Below, in pieces: positions 8,315 through 15,877 of a DNA stretch of 64,000 nucleotides. The translations under genes and the position numbers were made by a program. Numbering within the stretch: position 1 is the stretch's first letter; every line of letters begins with the position of its first letter. Under the pieces are notes generated by a model. The model had not been told where the DNA came from and made no database searches. It worked only from the letters and a program-made list of their open reading frames with translations. Source of the stretch: Streptomyces sp. man185 (GTDB lineage: Bacteria > Actinomycetota > Actinomycetes > Streptomycetales > Streptomycetaceae). The stretch is taken from the NCBI GenBank assembly GCA_002551355.1, contig NTHE01000004.1:123453-187452 (forward strand), given 5' to 3'.

Positions 8315-9561
8315 CGCCGCACCTCCCACACGGTGTCCATGCGGGCCGGGCCGGACATGCCCGGTCGCCTGTCGAACTCCACCGCGCCGTCGGGGTCGGG
8401 CCGCAGCGCCGGAAGGCGGTCCAACAGCCGCTCCAGGGCGACGCGGCCCTCCAGCCGGGCGAGCCCGGCGCCGATGCAGTAGTGCGCTCCGGCGCCGAAG
8501 GACAGGTGGCGTCGCGCGTCGCGCCGGTCGACGTCGAAGGTCCGCGCGTCGGGGAACCGGCCCTCGTCGTGGTTGCCGGAGGCCCACATCAACTGCACGA
8601 CCGCCCCGGCGGGGATCTCCACACCGCGGACGCGCACGGCGCGGGTGGTGACCCTGCTCAGGCCCAGGACGGGGGAGCGGTGGCGCAGGGTCTCCTCGAC
8701 GACCGCAGGGATCAGGCCGCGGTCGTGGCGGACCCGCCGCATGGTGTCCGGGTGGCCGAACAGGGCGTGCACAGCGTTGGCGACCATGTGGGCGGGCGGT
8801 TCGATGCCACCGAGGAGGAAGGCGGTGACGACAGCGAGGGTCTGCTGCTCGCCCAGGGCGCCTTCAGCCTCGTCCCCGCATGCCTGCACGATGCGGGTCA
8901 GCAGGTCGCCCCGGGGCCGCGCCAGGCGGTCCCGGACCGAATCCGTGAGCAGGTCGTGGTAGTCGCGCAACCGGCGTCCGTGGCGCGCGATCTCGTCCGC
9001 CGGCAGGGAGGGGTCGTGCAACCGCGCCCAGCTGTCGACGAACGTGGTGATGAGTGAGGCGGACCCCTCCGGCATGTTGAAGATCGCCGCGGTGACCCAG
9101 GGGGCCAGCGGTCTGCAGAAGACCTCCACCAGGTCGGCGCGGCCGCGGTCCGCGAAGCCGTCGATCAGGTCGTCGACGACCGCCCGGACGACCGGTTCCC
9201 ACGACGCGACGGCACGCGCGGTGAACAGCCGGTGGAACCGGTTCCGCAACCGGCCGTGTTCGGGCGGGTCGCTGTTGACCAGACTCGCGACCTGGTAGGG
9301 GAAATCGCCGGGGAACAGGTCGGCGAGCGCCTTCAGCGTCGGGGACGGCAGGCTCTTCGTCTGCACGGAGCTGAACGTCGCGGTGTCCCGGGTGGCGGCG
9401 TCGAGATCCTCGTACCGGGTCAGGAACCAGGTGTTCATGCCGGGGTGGAAGAAGACCGGGGCCTCCTCCCGCGCCCGGGCCAACACCGGGTAGGGGTCGT
9501 CGCACACATCCGGCCGGAAGGGGTTGTAACGGTCGGCCTCACAGCCAGCGGGCAGGGACAA
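8311..9561 (-). CDS. Cytochrome P450 with atypical I-helix
   Basis: The 416-residue protein has the heme loop FGAGAHYCIGAGLAR near residue 350 and the K-helix ExxR as EETLR. The I-helix, normally AGxE/DTT, reads LLGGIEPPAHM: the acid is kept but the two threonines that help proton delivery are prolines. This often marks P450s with unusual chemistry or carrier-bound substrates. I chose the TTG at 9561 (GTGGAG at good spacing) because upstream sequence is not P450-like and starting here gives normal family length. It is the first gene of the divergent operon, facing the precursor across a 292-bp spacer. Confidence 0.9.
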   Translation of the reverse strand: MSLPAGCEADRYNPFRPDVCDDPYPVLARAREEAPVFFHPGMNTWFLTRYEDLDAATRDTATFSSVQTKSLPSPTLKALADLFPGDFPYQVASLVNSDPPEHGRLRNRFHRLFTARAVASWEPVVRAVVDDLIDGFADRGRADLVEVFCRPLAPWVTAAIFNMPEGSASLITTFVDSWARLHDPSLPADEIARHGRRLRDYHDLLTDSVRDRLARPRGDLLTRIVQACGDEAEGALGEQQTLAVVTAFLLGGIEPPAHMVANAVHALFGHPDTMRRVRHDRGLIPAVVEETLRHRSPVLGLSRVTTRAVRVRGVEIPAGAVVQLMWASGNHDEGRFPDARTFDVDRRDARRHLSFGAGAHYCIGAGLARLEGRVALERLLDRLPALRPDPDGAVEFDRRPGMSGPARMDTVWEVRR

Positions 9562-9853
9562 GGCACACGCTCCACGTCGTCGGTGCGGACGCCTGCGCAC
9601 GGGCCGGGCACGGCCGGGAGGGGGCGCAGACGTCCGAACCACATCGTGGTCACGCCACCTGCGACCGCCCAGGGCCACTCACGGGCCGGAACGGGACCGC
9701 AGTGGCCCGGTCCACTCACCGTCCTTTGTGGCCCGGCAGTGGCTCTGGGCACGGCGCGGCGCGTGTCCGACGGTGGGCACGGCCCGCCCGCCGCCCGGCG
9801 GACGGCCGTCCCGCCCGTACCCCGTACGGGCCGACACCCCAGAGGAGGTGAAC
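9562..9853. promoter_or_regulatory. Divergent promoter region of the thiopeptide cluster
   Basis: This 292-bp spacer separates the tailoring operon (minus) from the precursor gene (plus), so both promoters should lie here. I found no clear -35/-10 pair and no copy of the recurring 17-bp dyad. Confidence 0.5.
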
Positions 9854-10024
9854 ATGCCGGAACTCAAGAACCTCGCCCTGGAGCTGGAGACGCTCGACGT
9901 GGCGGGCATCGCCGAGATCAGCGGCGGCGACGAGGTCGCCTCGCTGACCAGCGGTCACGCGGTCGCCGATCTCGCCGTCTCATGCTCGTGCACGACGTGC
10001 AGCTGCTGCAGCTGCGCGAACTGA
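9854..10024 (+). CDS. Thiopeptide precursor peptide
   Basis: The 56-residue peptide follows GAGGAGGTG, a very strong ribosome-binding site. Residues 1-42 are an acidic leader (LELETLDVAG, EISGG) ending in SLTSGHAVADLAV. As I recall the thiomuracin precursor, its leader ends similarly (SLTAGH.MTEVGA). Residues 43-56 are the core SCSCTTCSCCSCAN: four Ser, two Thr, six Cys, with CCSC at core positions 9-12. In the 29-membered thiopeptides (thiomuracin, GE2270) the pyridine joins Ser1 and the Ser of CCSC, which here gives Ser1-Ser11. Cys would become thiazoles and the other Ser/Thr dehydroamino acids. The core also holds SCTTC, the hallmark of 26-membered thiopeptides such as nosiheptide. Confidence 0.95.
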   Translation: MPELKNLALELETLDVAGIAEISGGDEVASLTSGHAVADLAVSCSCTTCSCCSCAN

Positions 10025-10071
10025 CCACGAGGTAGTGGACGCCGCGCGGCGCAAGTCACCGCGCGGCAGAA

Positions 10072-10114
10072 GTCGCCGTGTGCCGCGGTGAACCAGACCG
10101 CGGCACACGGCGAC
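10072..10114 (+). terminator. Strong stem-loop between precursor and modification genes
   Basis: GTCGCCGTGTGCCGCGGT (10072-10089) pairs perfectly with ACCGCGGCACACGGCGAC (10097-10114): an 18-bp stem with a 7-nt loop. It lies 48 bp after the precursor stop. It probably acts as a partial terminator or mRNA-stabilising element that keeps precursor mRNA in excess over the enzyme genes downstream. Confidence 0.85.
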
Positions 10115-10172
10115 CGGACACCGGATCCGTCACCTCCGGGCCGCGTACGTACAGCGACACCGAGGACCAGCC

Positions 10173-12182
10173 ATGAACGTGAGCCTGATGCGGCCACAAC
10201 TCATTCGCGACGCGTATTTCGTGCCGCTCGACGACGACGGGGTGTACCTCCGCAGCAGCCACCGCGTCATGACGATCGAACGCGCCCCGGTCTACCCGTG
10301 GCTGGAGCGCCTCGCGCCCTACCTCGACGGCGGCCACACCGTCGCCGAACTCGTCGCGGGACTGCCGGAGCGCAAGGCCGCACTGGTCACCGACCTCATC
10401 CGCCGGTTGTACGACCAGCGCCTCGTGCGCGACCTCGGTCGGGACCTGCCGCACACGCTCGGCGAGTGGGAGCTGCGGACCTACGAGGCGGAGCTGGCCT
10501 ACGTGGAGACCTACACCGACTCCGCCGAGCACCACTTCCAGCGGTACCGGGAGACCCCGACCCTGCTCGTGGGCTCCGGCCGCCTCGTGGAGGCGGCCGC
10601 CCGGGCAGCCCTGAAGTCGGGGGTGCGCCGGGTGCGGGTCCTGGTCACCGGGGACACCCCCACGGACCCGGAGCGGCTGCGGGACCACCGGGACGCCGCA
10701 CTGGCGCGCGACGTGCTCCAGGAGCTGTCCTGGGCTCCGGCACCGGTCGACGCCCGGGGCTGGACCGACGCGCTGCGCGACCAGGGAGCGGTGCTCCACC
10801 TATCCGAACGGCCGATGTCCGCCCGCAGCCGGATGCTCGACGCCGCCGCTCCCGAGAGAACGCTCACCCAGCACGCCGTCGTGTTGCCCGACGAGGCGTG
10901 GATCGGTCCCCTCCGCATCCCCGCCGGCCCCGGCGGGGGCTGGGAGGCCGTCCGGCGACGGCTGGGGCCCGGCACCGGAGCCGACCTGCCGGACCTCGCC
11001 GGGGACCTGTTCACGGGGGCGCTCCCGGCGATCGTCGCCAACCACGCCGTCTTCCGCCTGTTCACCCACGTCACCGGTACTGGCGAGCACGATTGGACCA
11101 ACCGCCTGCTCCGCGTGGACCTAGAGACCCTGGAGACCACGCACCACCGCTACCACCCGCACCCGCATGCCCTGCCGGCCGGACCGCACACGCGGGAGGA
11201 CTTCCTCGCCCGCAGCACCGAACGCGCACGGGGTCGGGAACGGTCGGCGGAGGAGCTGTCGGTGGCCGCGGTCGACCACCTCGACCCCCGGTCCGGCCTG
11301 TTCGCCGCGATCGACGAACAAGACGCCACCCAGCTCCCCCTGCGGGTGAGCCACGTCAGCGTGCCCCACCCCGTCTCCCGGGACGCGGCCGTGACGGTGT
11401 ACGGGTCGGCCGTCGACTTCGTCCAGGCCCGCCACCGGGCAATGCACCGGGCCGTGGAACTCTACGCGGCCGCCCTGTACGACCCCCGCCGCGCGAACCC
11501 CGACGGAACCGTGTGGGGCCTGCGCCTGCCGGACGGCGGGGCCGAACCGGTCGACGCGTCCGAGGTGTTCCTCACTACGGAGCGGCAGTGGCGGGCGGGA
11601 GTCCCCGTCGGCACCGCGTGCGGCGGCACCTGGGACGAGGCGGTGACGACGGCACTGCTGCGCCACTGCGAGGAGCTGACGGCCGCCGCCGCGGCACGGG
11701 GCGAACGACCCCACCCTCGCGTCGACCTCGCCGCGCTCGCCGCGGATGACGAGGTCGCCCACCTGGTGCGGCTCCTGGACGTCACGGGAGCGGACGTCAC
11801 CGTCCACGACGTGACGGACCCGGAACTGCGCGTCCCCGCACTCGCCTTCGCCGTCGACGGCACCACCGTCGCCTGCGCCGCCGGACTGGACCCCGTCGAC
11901 GCGGCGGTTACGGGCCTGGAGCGGACCCTGTTGCACTGGCAGGCGGAGCACAACGACGAGCCGGGGTACGCACCCGCCCCGGTGCCCACCCCGCCCGAGG
12001 CGCCGCGCGGCGACGAGGGATCCCTGCCCCACCCGGTCGACCTGCGCACCGACCCGGTGCGGGAACTGGTCGCCGCGCTGCTCCGTACAGGTCGGCGCCC
12101 GGTCGCGGTGCCGCTGGACCACGACCCGGCGCTCGCCGAACTCGCCCCCTACGTCCTGAGGATCGTGCTCGTCCATGACTGA
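10173..12182 (+). CDS. Ocin-ThiF-like leader-binding protein (TbtF-like)
   Basis: The 669-residue protein matches the layout of thiazole-forming RiPP maturation proteins that partner a separate YcaO enzyme (ocin-ThiF-like, TbtF in thiomuracin). The N-terminal ~90 residues (DAYFVPLDDDGVYLRSS...) are like the winged-helix leader-binding RRE domain. They are followed by a degenerate ThiF/E1-like Rossmann region (TLLVGSGRLVEAAARAALKS near residue 130) without ATP-site cysteines, and a long C-terminal half that resembles a non-catalytic YcaO-like fold. Its role would be to bind the precursor leader and present the core cysteines to the cyclodehydratase encoded next, whose start overlaps its stop by 8 bp. 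The family call rests on size, neighbours and N-terminal pattern. Confidence 0.85.
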   Translation: MNVSLMRPQLIRDAYFVPLDDDGVYLRSSHRVMTIERAPVYPWLERLAPYLDGGHTVAELVAGLPERKAALVTDLIRRLYDQRLVRDLGRDLPHTLGEWELRTYEAELAYVETYTDSAEHHFQRYRETPTLLVGSGRLVEAAARAALKSGVRRVRVLVTGDTPTDPERLRDHRDAALARDVLQELSWAPAPVDARGWTDALRDQGAVLHLSERPMSARSRMLDAAAPERTLTQHAVVLPDEAWIGPLRIPAGPGGGWEAVRRRLGPGTGADLPDLAGDLFTGALPAIVANHAVFRLFTHVTGTGEHDWTNRLLRVDLETLETTHHRYHPHPHALPAGPHTREDFLARSTERARGRERSAEELSVAAVDHLDPRSGLFAAIDEQDATQLPLRVSHVSVPHPVSRDAAVTVYGSAVDFVQARHRAMHRAVELYAAALYDPRRANPDGTVWGLRLPDGGAEPVDASEVFLTTERQWRAGVPVGTACGGTWDEAVTTALLRHCEELTAAAAARGERPHPRVDLAALAADDEVAHLVRLLDVTGADVTVHDVTDPELRVPALAFAVDGTTVACAAGLDPVDAAVTGLERTLLHWQAEHNDEPGYAPAPVPTPPEAPRGDEGSLPHPVDLRTDPVRELVAALLRTGRRPVAVPLDHDPALAELAPYVLRIVLVHD

Positions 12183-14241
12183 GACCCCCACCGAACCCCG
12201 ACGGTCGGCCGTCCGGCGTCCCGCAGGCCCCCCGGCGATCGCGGTCGTCGGGGAGGGCCAGCTGGCCGAGGCGGTCCTGGCGGCCCTCCCCGATCCCTCC
12301 GGGGACCACTTGTCCGTCCTGCACCTGCCCGCCATCGAGGGCCTGGCCGGCACGGCGGACCCGGGACCGGCGACGCTCGTGCTGTCCGTCCACGACACCT
12401 GGGACGAGGTCCGTGACGCGCGGATCGGCGCGGTCGTTCGCGGCCTCGGACACACCTGGCTCCCCGTGCGCACCGAACTTCACCAGGTCGTCGTCGGGCC
12501 CATGGAGCGGCCGGGGACACCGGGCTGCCACGACTGCGCGCGCCTGCGCCGCGACCGCTCCCGCCCCTACCCAGTGGAGTACGAGGCCTTCCTCGACCGG
12601 CACGGTCCGCGACTGGCCAGCGTCGTGCCGACCACCCTCGGCTCCACCGCGGCACAGCTGACCGCCGCCGTCGTCGCCGCCCTCCTCCGGCGGACGGTGT
12701 CGACAAATGACGGCACCGACGAGTCCGCGCCGTCCGCGACCACCGGGACCGTGACCCTGATCGACCTGGCCGACCTCGCCGTCGGCCGCCACCGCTTCGT
12801 GCCCGACCCCGAGTGCCCCACGTGCGGGGGCCTGCCCGCCGACGACCGCGACGCCGCCGACCTGGTGCTGGCCCCGGCCCGCAAGCTCGCCCCGAACAAC
12901 TTCCGGATCCGCGACATCACCTCGGACTACCCGCGGCTCAGCCGCCTCTACGTCGACCCCGAAGCGGGCGTGGTCAACGAGGTGCAGCCGCTGGGCAACG
13001 GCACCTTCCCCACGGTGGAGGCGCGCTTCGGCCTGCCGCAGCGCTACCGCCGCGAGGCCGGCTACGGGCACGGGTTCGACGTGTGCGCCGGCCGGGCCAC
13101 CGCCCTGGCGGAGGCACTGGAACGCGTCGGGGGCTGGCACCCGGTCGCCAAGCGCACAGTCGTCCAGGGCAGTTACCGCCAGTTCCGCTCCGACGCCGTG
13201 GACCCGAAGACCCTTGGCCTCTACCCCCCGGAACGGCACACGCCGGGCTTCCGCTTCCAGCCCTACTCCGACGACCTGGTGCAGCCCTGGGTGTGGGGCT
13301 ACTCCTTCCGCGAGCGGCGCCCCGTGCTGGTGCCGGAGAACCTTGCCTACTACGGTACCCCGATGCGCCGCAGGGGCGCGGACAGGCCCTTCGTGCACGA
13401 GGTGTCCAACGGCTGCGCCATCGGCGGTTCGCTGGCCGAGGCGGTCCTCCACGGCCTGACCGAGGTCGCCGAACGCGATGGGTTCCTGCTGACGTGGCTG
13501 GCCCGGTTGGCGGTCCCGCGCATCGACCCGCGTTCGGCACGCAACCGCACGATTCCCTTCATGGCCGAACGCCTCCGACGGCACAAGGGTTACGACGTCG
13601 CGATCTTCAACACCACGATGGAACAGGGCATCCCCTCGTTCTGGGTGATGGCGGTCGAGGCTGACGGCAACCCCGACATGCCCAAGGTGCTCTGCTCCGG
13701 CGGTGCGGGCCTCGACCCTGAGAAGGCGGTCATCAGCGGCCTGCAGGAACTTGGCGCCATGGTCGAGGCGCTACCCACCTATTACGCGCAGAACCGCGAC
13801 CTCGCGGAACGGATGGTGCGGGAACCGGATGAGGTCGACGAGATGACCCACCACCTGCTGCTCTACGCGCACCCGGCGGCCTTCGACCGCTTCGACTTCC
13901 TGCTGGATCGGACCGAGCGGCACGCCTTCGCCGACTTCGCGGACCAGTGGCGGTGGCCCGAGCACGAGGACATCCGCGACGACGCCTTCGAGGCCGTCGG
14001 CCGCTTCCTCGACTCGGGACTCGACGTCGTCGTGGTCGACCAGACCGGGCCGGACCACCGGCGGGGCGACTTCTCCTGCGTGAAGGTCCTGGTCCCCGGC
14101 GCGATGCCGATGACCTTCGGGCACCGCTCCAGGCGGGTGGACGGACTCCCCCGCCTGTACGAGGTGCCGCGCCTACTCGGCCACCGCGACGGACCGCTGT
14201 CGCCGGCCGAGGTCAACCCCCACCCCCATCCGTTCGGGTGA
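12175..14241 (+). CDS. YcaO-domain azoline cyclodehydratase (TbtG-like)
   Basis: The 688-residue protein has an N-terminal ThiF-like region (IAVVGEGQLAEAVLAAL near residue 25; zinc-type CxxC pairs CHDCARLR and CPTCGG) and a C-terminal YcaO domain from about residue 235. The YcaO domain uses ATP to activate the backbone amide so that cysteine side chains cyclise to thiazolines. Its ATP/Mg-binding segments are visible (GHGFDVCAGRATALAEALERV near residue 300; SNGCAIGGSLAEAVLHGLTEVAERD near residue 410). The C-terminus is proline-rich (NPHPHPFG), as expected for YcaO enzymes whose tail reaches the active site. It overlaps the neighbours on both sides (8 and 4 bp). Confidence 0.95.
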   Translation: MTETPTEPRRSAVRRPAGPPAIAVVGEGQLAEAVLAALPDPSGDHLSVLHLPAIEGLAGTADPGPATLVLSVHDTWDEVRDARIGAVVRGLGHTWLPVRTELHQVVVGPMERPGTPGCHDCARLRRDRSRPYPVEYEAFLDRHGPRLASVVPTTLGSTAAQLTAAVVAALLRRTVSTNDGTDESAPSATTGTVTLIDLADLAVGRHRFVPDPECPTCGGLPADDRDAADLVLAPARKLAPNNFRIRDITSDYPRLSRLYVDPEAGVVNEVQPLGNGTFPTVEARFGLPQRYRREAGYGHGFDVCAGRATALAEALERVGGWHPVAKRTVVQGSYRQFRSDAVDPKTLGLYPPERHTPGFRFQPYSDDLVQPWVWGYSFRERRPVLVPENLAYYGTPMRRRGADRPFVHEVSNGCAIGGSLAEAVLHGLTEVAERDGFLLTWLARLAVPRIDPRSARNRTIPFMAERLRRHKGYDVAIFNTTMEQGIPSFWVMAVEADGNPDMPKVLCSGGAGLDPEKAVISGLQELGAMVEALPTYYAQNRDLAERMVREPDEVDEMTHHLLLYAHPAAFDRFDFLLDRTERHAFADFADQWRWPEHEDIRDDAFEAVGRFLDSGLDVVVVDQTGPDHRRGDFSCVKVLVPGAMPMTFGHRSRRVDGLPRLYEVPRLLGHRDGPLSPAEVNPHPHPFG

Positions 14242-14276
14242 TCGACGTGATCGACGTGATCGACGTGACCGACGTG
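14238..14276 (+). repeat. Tandem 9-bp repeat at the dehydrogenase start
   Basis: The unit GTGATCGAC occurs three times, followed by GTGACCGAC and GTGATG. It encodes Val-Ile-Asp three times, then Val-Thr-Asp. Every unit starts with a GTG, so each is itself a potential start codon. Unit gain or loss keeps the reading frame. Confidence 0.85.
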
Positions 14277-15869
14277 ATGACCGTCGACGAGTTCTGGCAC
14301 GCCTCCTTGAACCAGAACGTCGACATGTACCTCGCCGACCGGGCCGGGGAGGTCGAACCGCCCGCGGAACCGCTGAAGTTCAAGGCGTACCGCGACGCGG
14401 TGCGCTACCCGCTGGACGACCGCCTGCCGCAGGCCCTGGGCGATGTGAACGCCTCCTTCCATGACGCGCCGGCCGGCACCGGCTCCACTGCCGCGGCCCT
14501 GGACCGCGCCGCCCTGTCCCGGCTGCTCTACTTCACCTTCGGGCACTCCCGGCTGGACCTGGGCGCCACCACCTGGCCCTACCACCGGCTGGTCGCCTCG
14601 GCGCGCGCGTTCTTCCCCAGCGAGCTGTACTGCTGGCTGCCCAGGGACGGCGACCGCCCCGCGGGGGTCTACTACTACGACCCCGCGCACCACGGCCTGG
14701 TCCTGGTGCGGGCCGGCGAGCACCGCCGGCTGCTCGGCGACGCAGTCGGCGCGGACCTCGACGACGCCCGGGCGGTTCTGTTGCTGTCCGCGGCGTTCTG
14801 GAAGAACGCCTTCCTCTACCGCACCTACACCTACCGGATCGTGCCGCAGGAGATCGGGATCCTGGCGGGCAACGCCCTCATGGTGGCCGCCACGTTCGGC
14901 CTGCACGGCCACGTGCACCACCAGTTCCTCGACGCCCCCCTGAACCGCCTCCTGGGCCTGCGCACGGCGGAGGAGAGCGTCATGACCGTGCTGCCGCTCT
15001 ACGGGGAGCGGCGCCCGCTGCGGCAGGCCGCCGCACGGCGGACCTCGACCGACGCCGCCGTGCTGACCCCGGCCATCGACACCCCCCACCGGCAGCCCTC
15101 CGCACTGGACGAGGCGGCCTGCCGCAAGCTGCTCCGCCTCCACGAGGCGAGCCTGCTCGACGACACCGCCACCGCCGCTCCCCGGGCACCGTGGCCGCGG
15201 ACCGAGGCGCCCGTTCCTGCCGCGGCCTCCCTGCCCGCTCCGCCGGAGCGCACCGATCCGGCGGAACTGGCGACGACACTGCGGCAACGCACCTCCGGCG
15301 TGTGGGTGTTCAACAGTCCTCCGCCGCGGATCGACGCCGACGACCTGTGGGCGCTCCTGCGCCACGCCCTGTCCCCGCACACCTCCGACCTCGTGCCGGA
15401 AGGGGCACCGCCCTGCACGGAGTGCTTCGTGGCGGTCAACGCGGTGGAGGGCGTCGACCAGGGCGTCCACCGGCTGGAGACCGACGGGGAGGGGAACGCC
15501 GCCCTGCGGCCGTGGCGCCCGGGTCCGGTCGCCCCGGACCTGCAGGACGTGCACTACCTGTCCCCGCCGCAGGTCAACTACGCCTGGAGCAACGCGGTGG
15601 TGTTCCTGGTCGCCGACCGGCGTGAGGCGCACGCGCGCTTCGGCGACCGCGGTTACCGCATCGCCGGTCAGGAGGCCGGCATCGTCGCGCAGCGCGTCTG
15701 CACGACGGCGGCGACCGTCGGACTGACCGCACGCGTGCACAACGGCTACCGCGGCACGTCCATCGCCGAGTTCCTGGACCTGGACCCCGACGTCTGCGTC
15801 CCGCTGTTCCAGATCGTGCTTGGCCGGTCCCGGCCGACGGCGCGCTACCAGATGCCGATCGTGCTGTAG
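14238..15869 (+). CDS. SagB-type azoline dehydrogenase (TbtE-like)
   Basis: The 543-residue protein has two nitroreductase-like halves (about residues 60-280 and 330-540), the size and form of FMN-dependent thiazoline dehydrogenases in thiopeptide clusters. Telling segments are KFKAYRDAVRYPLD, YRTYTYRIVPQEIG followed by ILAGNALMVAATFGL, and the second-half counterpart FGDRGYRIAGQEAGIVAQRV. It would oxidise thiazolines to thiazoles. The GTG at 14238 overlaps the YcaO stop by four bases and opens a run of 9-bp repeats; the ATG at 14277 is a possible alternative start, 39 bp downstream. Confidence 0.9.
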   Translation: MIDVIDVIDVTDVMTVDEFWHASLNQNVDMYLADRAGEVEPPAEPLKFKAYRDAVRYPLDDRLPQALGDVNASFHDAPAGTGSTAAALDRAALSRLLYFTFGHSRLDLGATTWPYHRLVASARAFFPSELYCWLPRDGDRPAGVYYYDPAHHGLVLVRAGEHRRLLGDAVGADLDDARAVLLLSAAFWKNAFLYRTYTYRIVPQEIGILAGNALMVAATFGLHGHVHHQFLDAPLNRLLGLRTAEESVMTVLPLYGERRPLRQAAARRTSTDAAVLTPAIDTPHRQPSALDEAACRKLLRLHEASLLDDTATAAPRAPWPRTEAPVPAAASLPAPPERTDPAELATTLRQRTSGVWVFNSPPPRIDADDLWALLRHALSPHTSDLVPEGAPPCTECFVAVNAVEGVDQGVHRLETDGEGNAALRPWRPGPVAPDLQDVHYLSPPQVNYAWSNAVVFLVADRREAHARFGDRGYRIAGQEAGIVAQRVCTTAATVGLTARVHNGYRGTSIAEFLDLDPDVCVPLFQIVLGRSRPTARYQMPIVL

Positions 15870-15877
15870 GAGTGTCG

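Noticed and set aside
9854..10024. Linear azole-containing peptide rather than thiopeptide
   Set aside because: The cluster has a split LanB dehydratase and a pyridine synthase homologue. Together with a Ser/Thr/Cys core these define thiopeptides.
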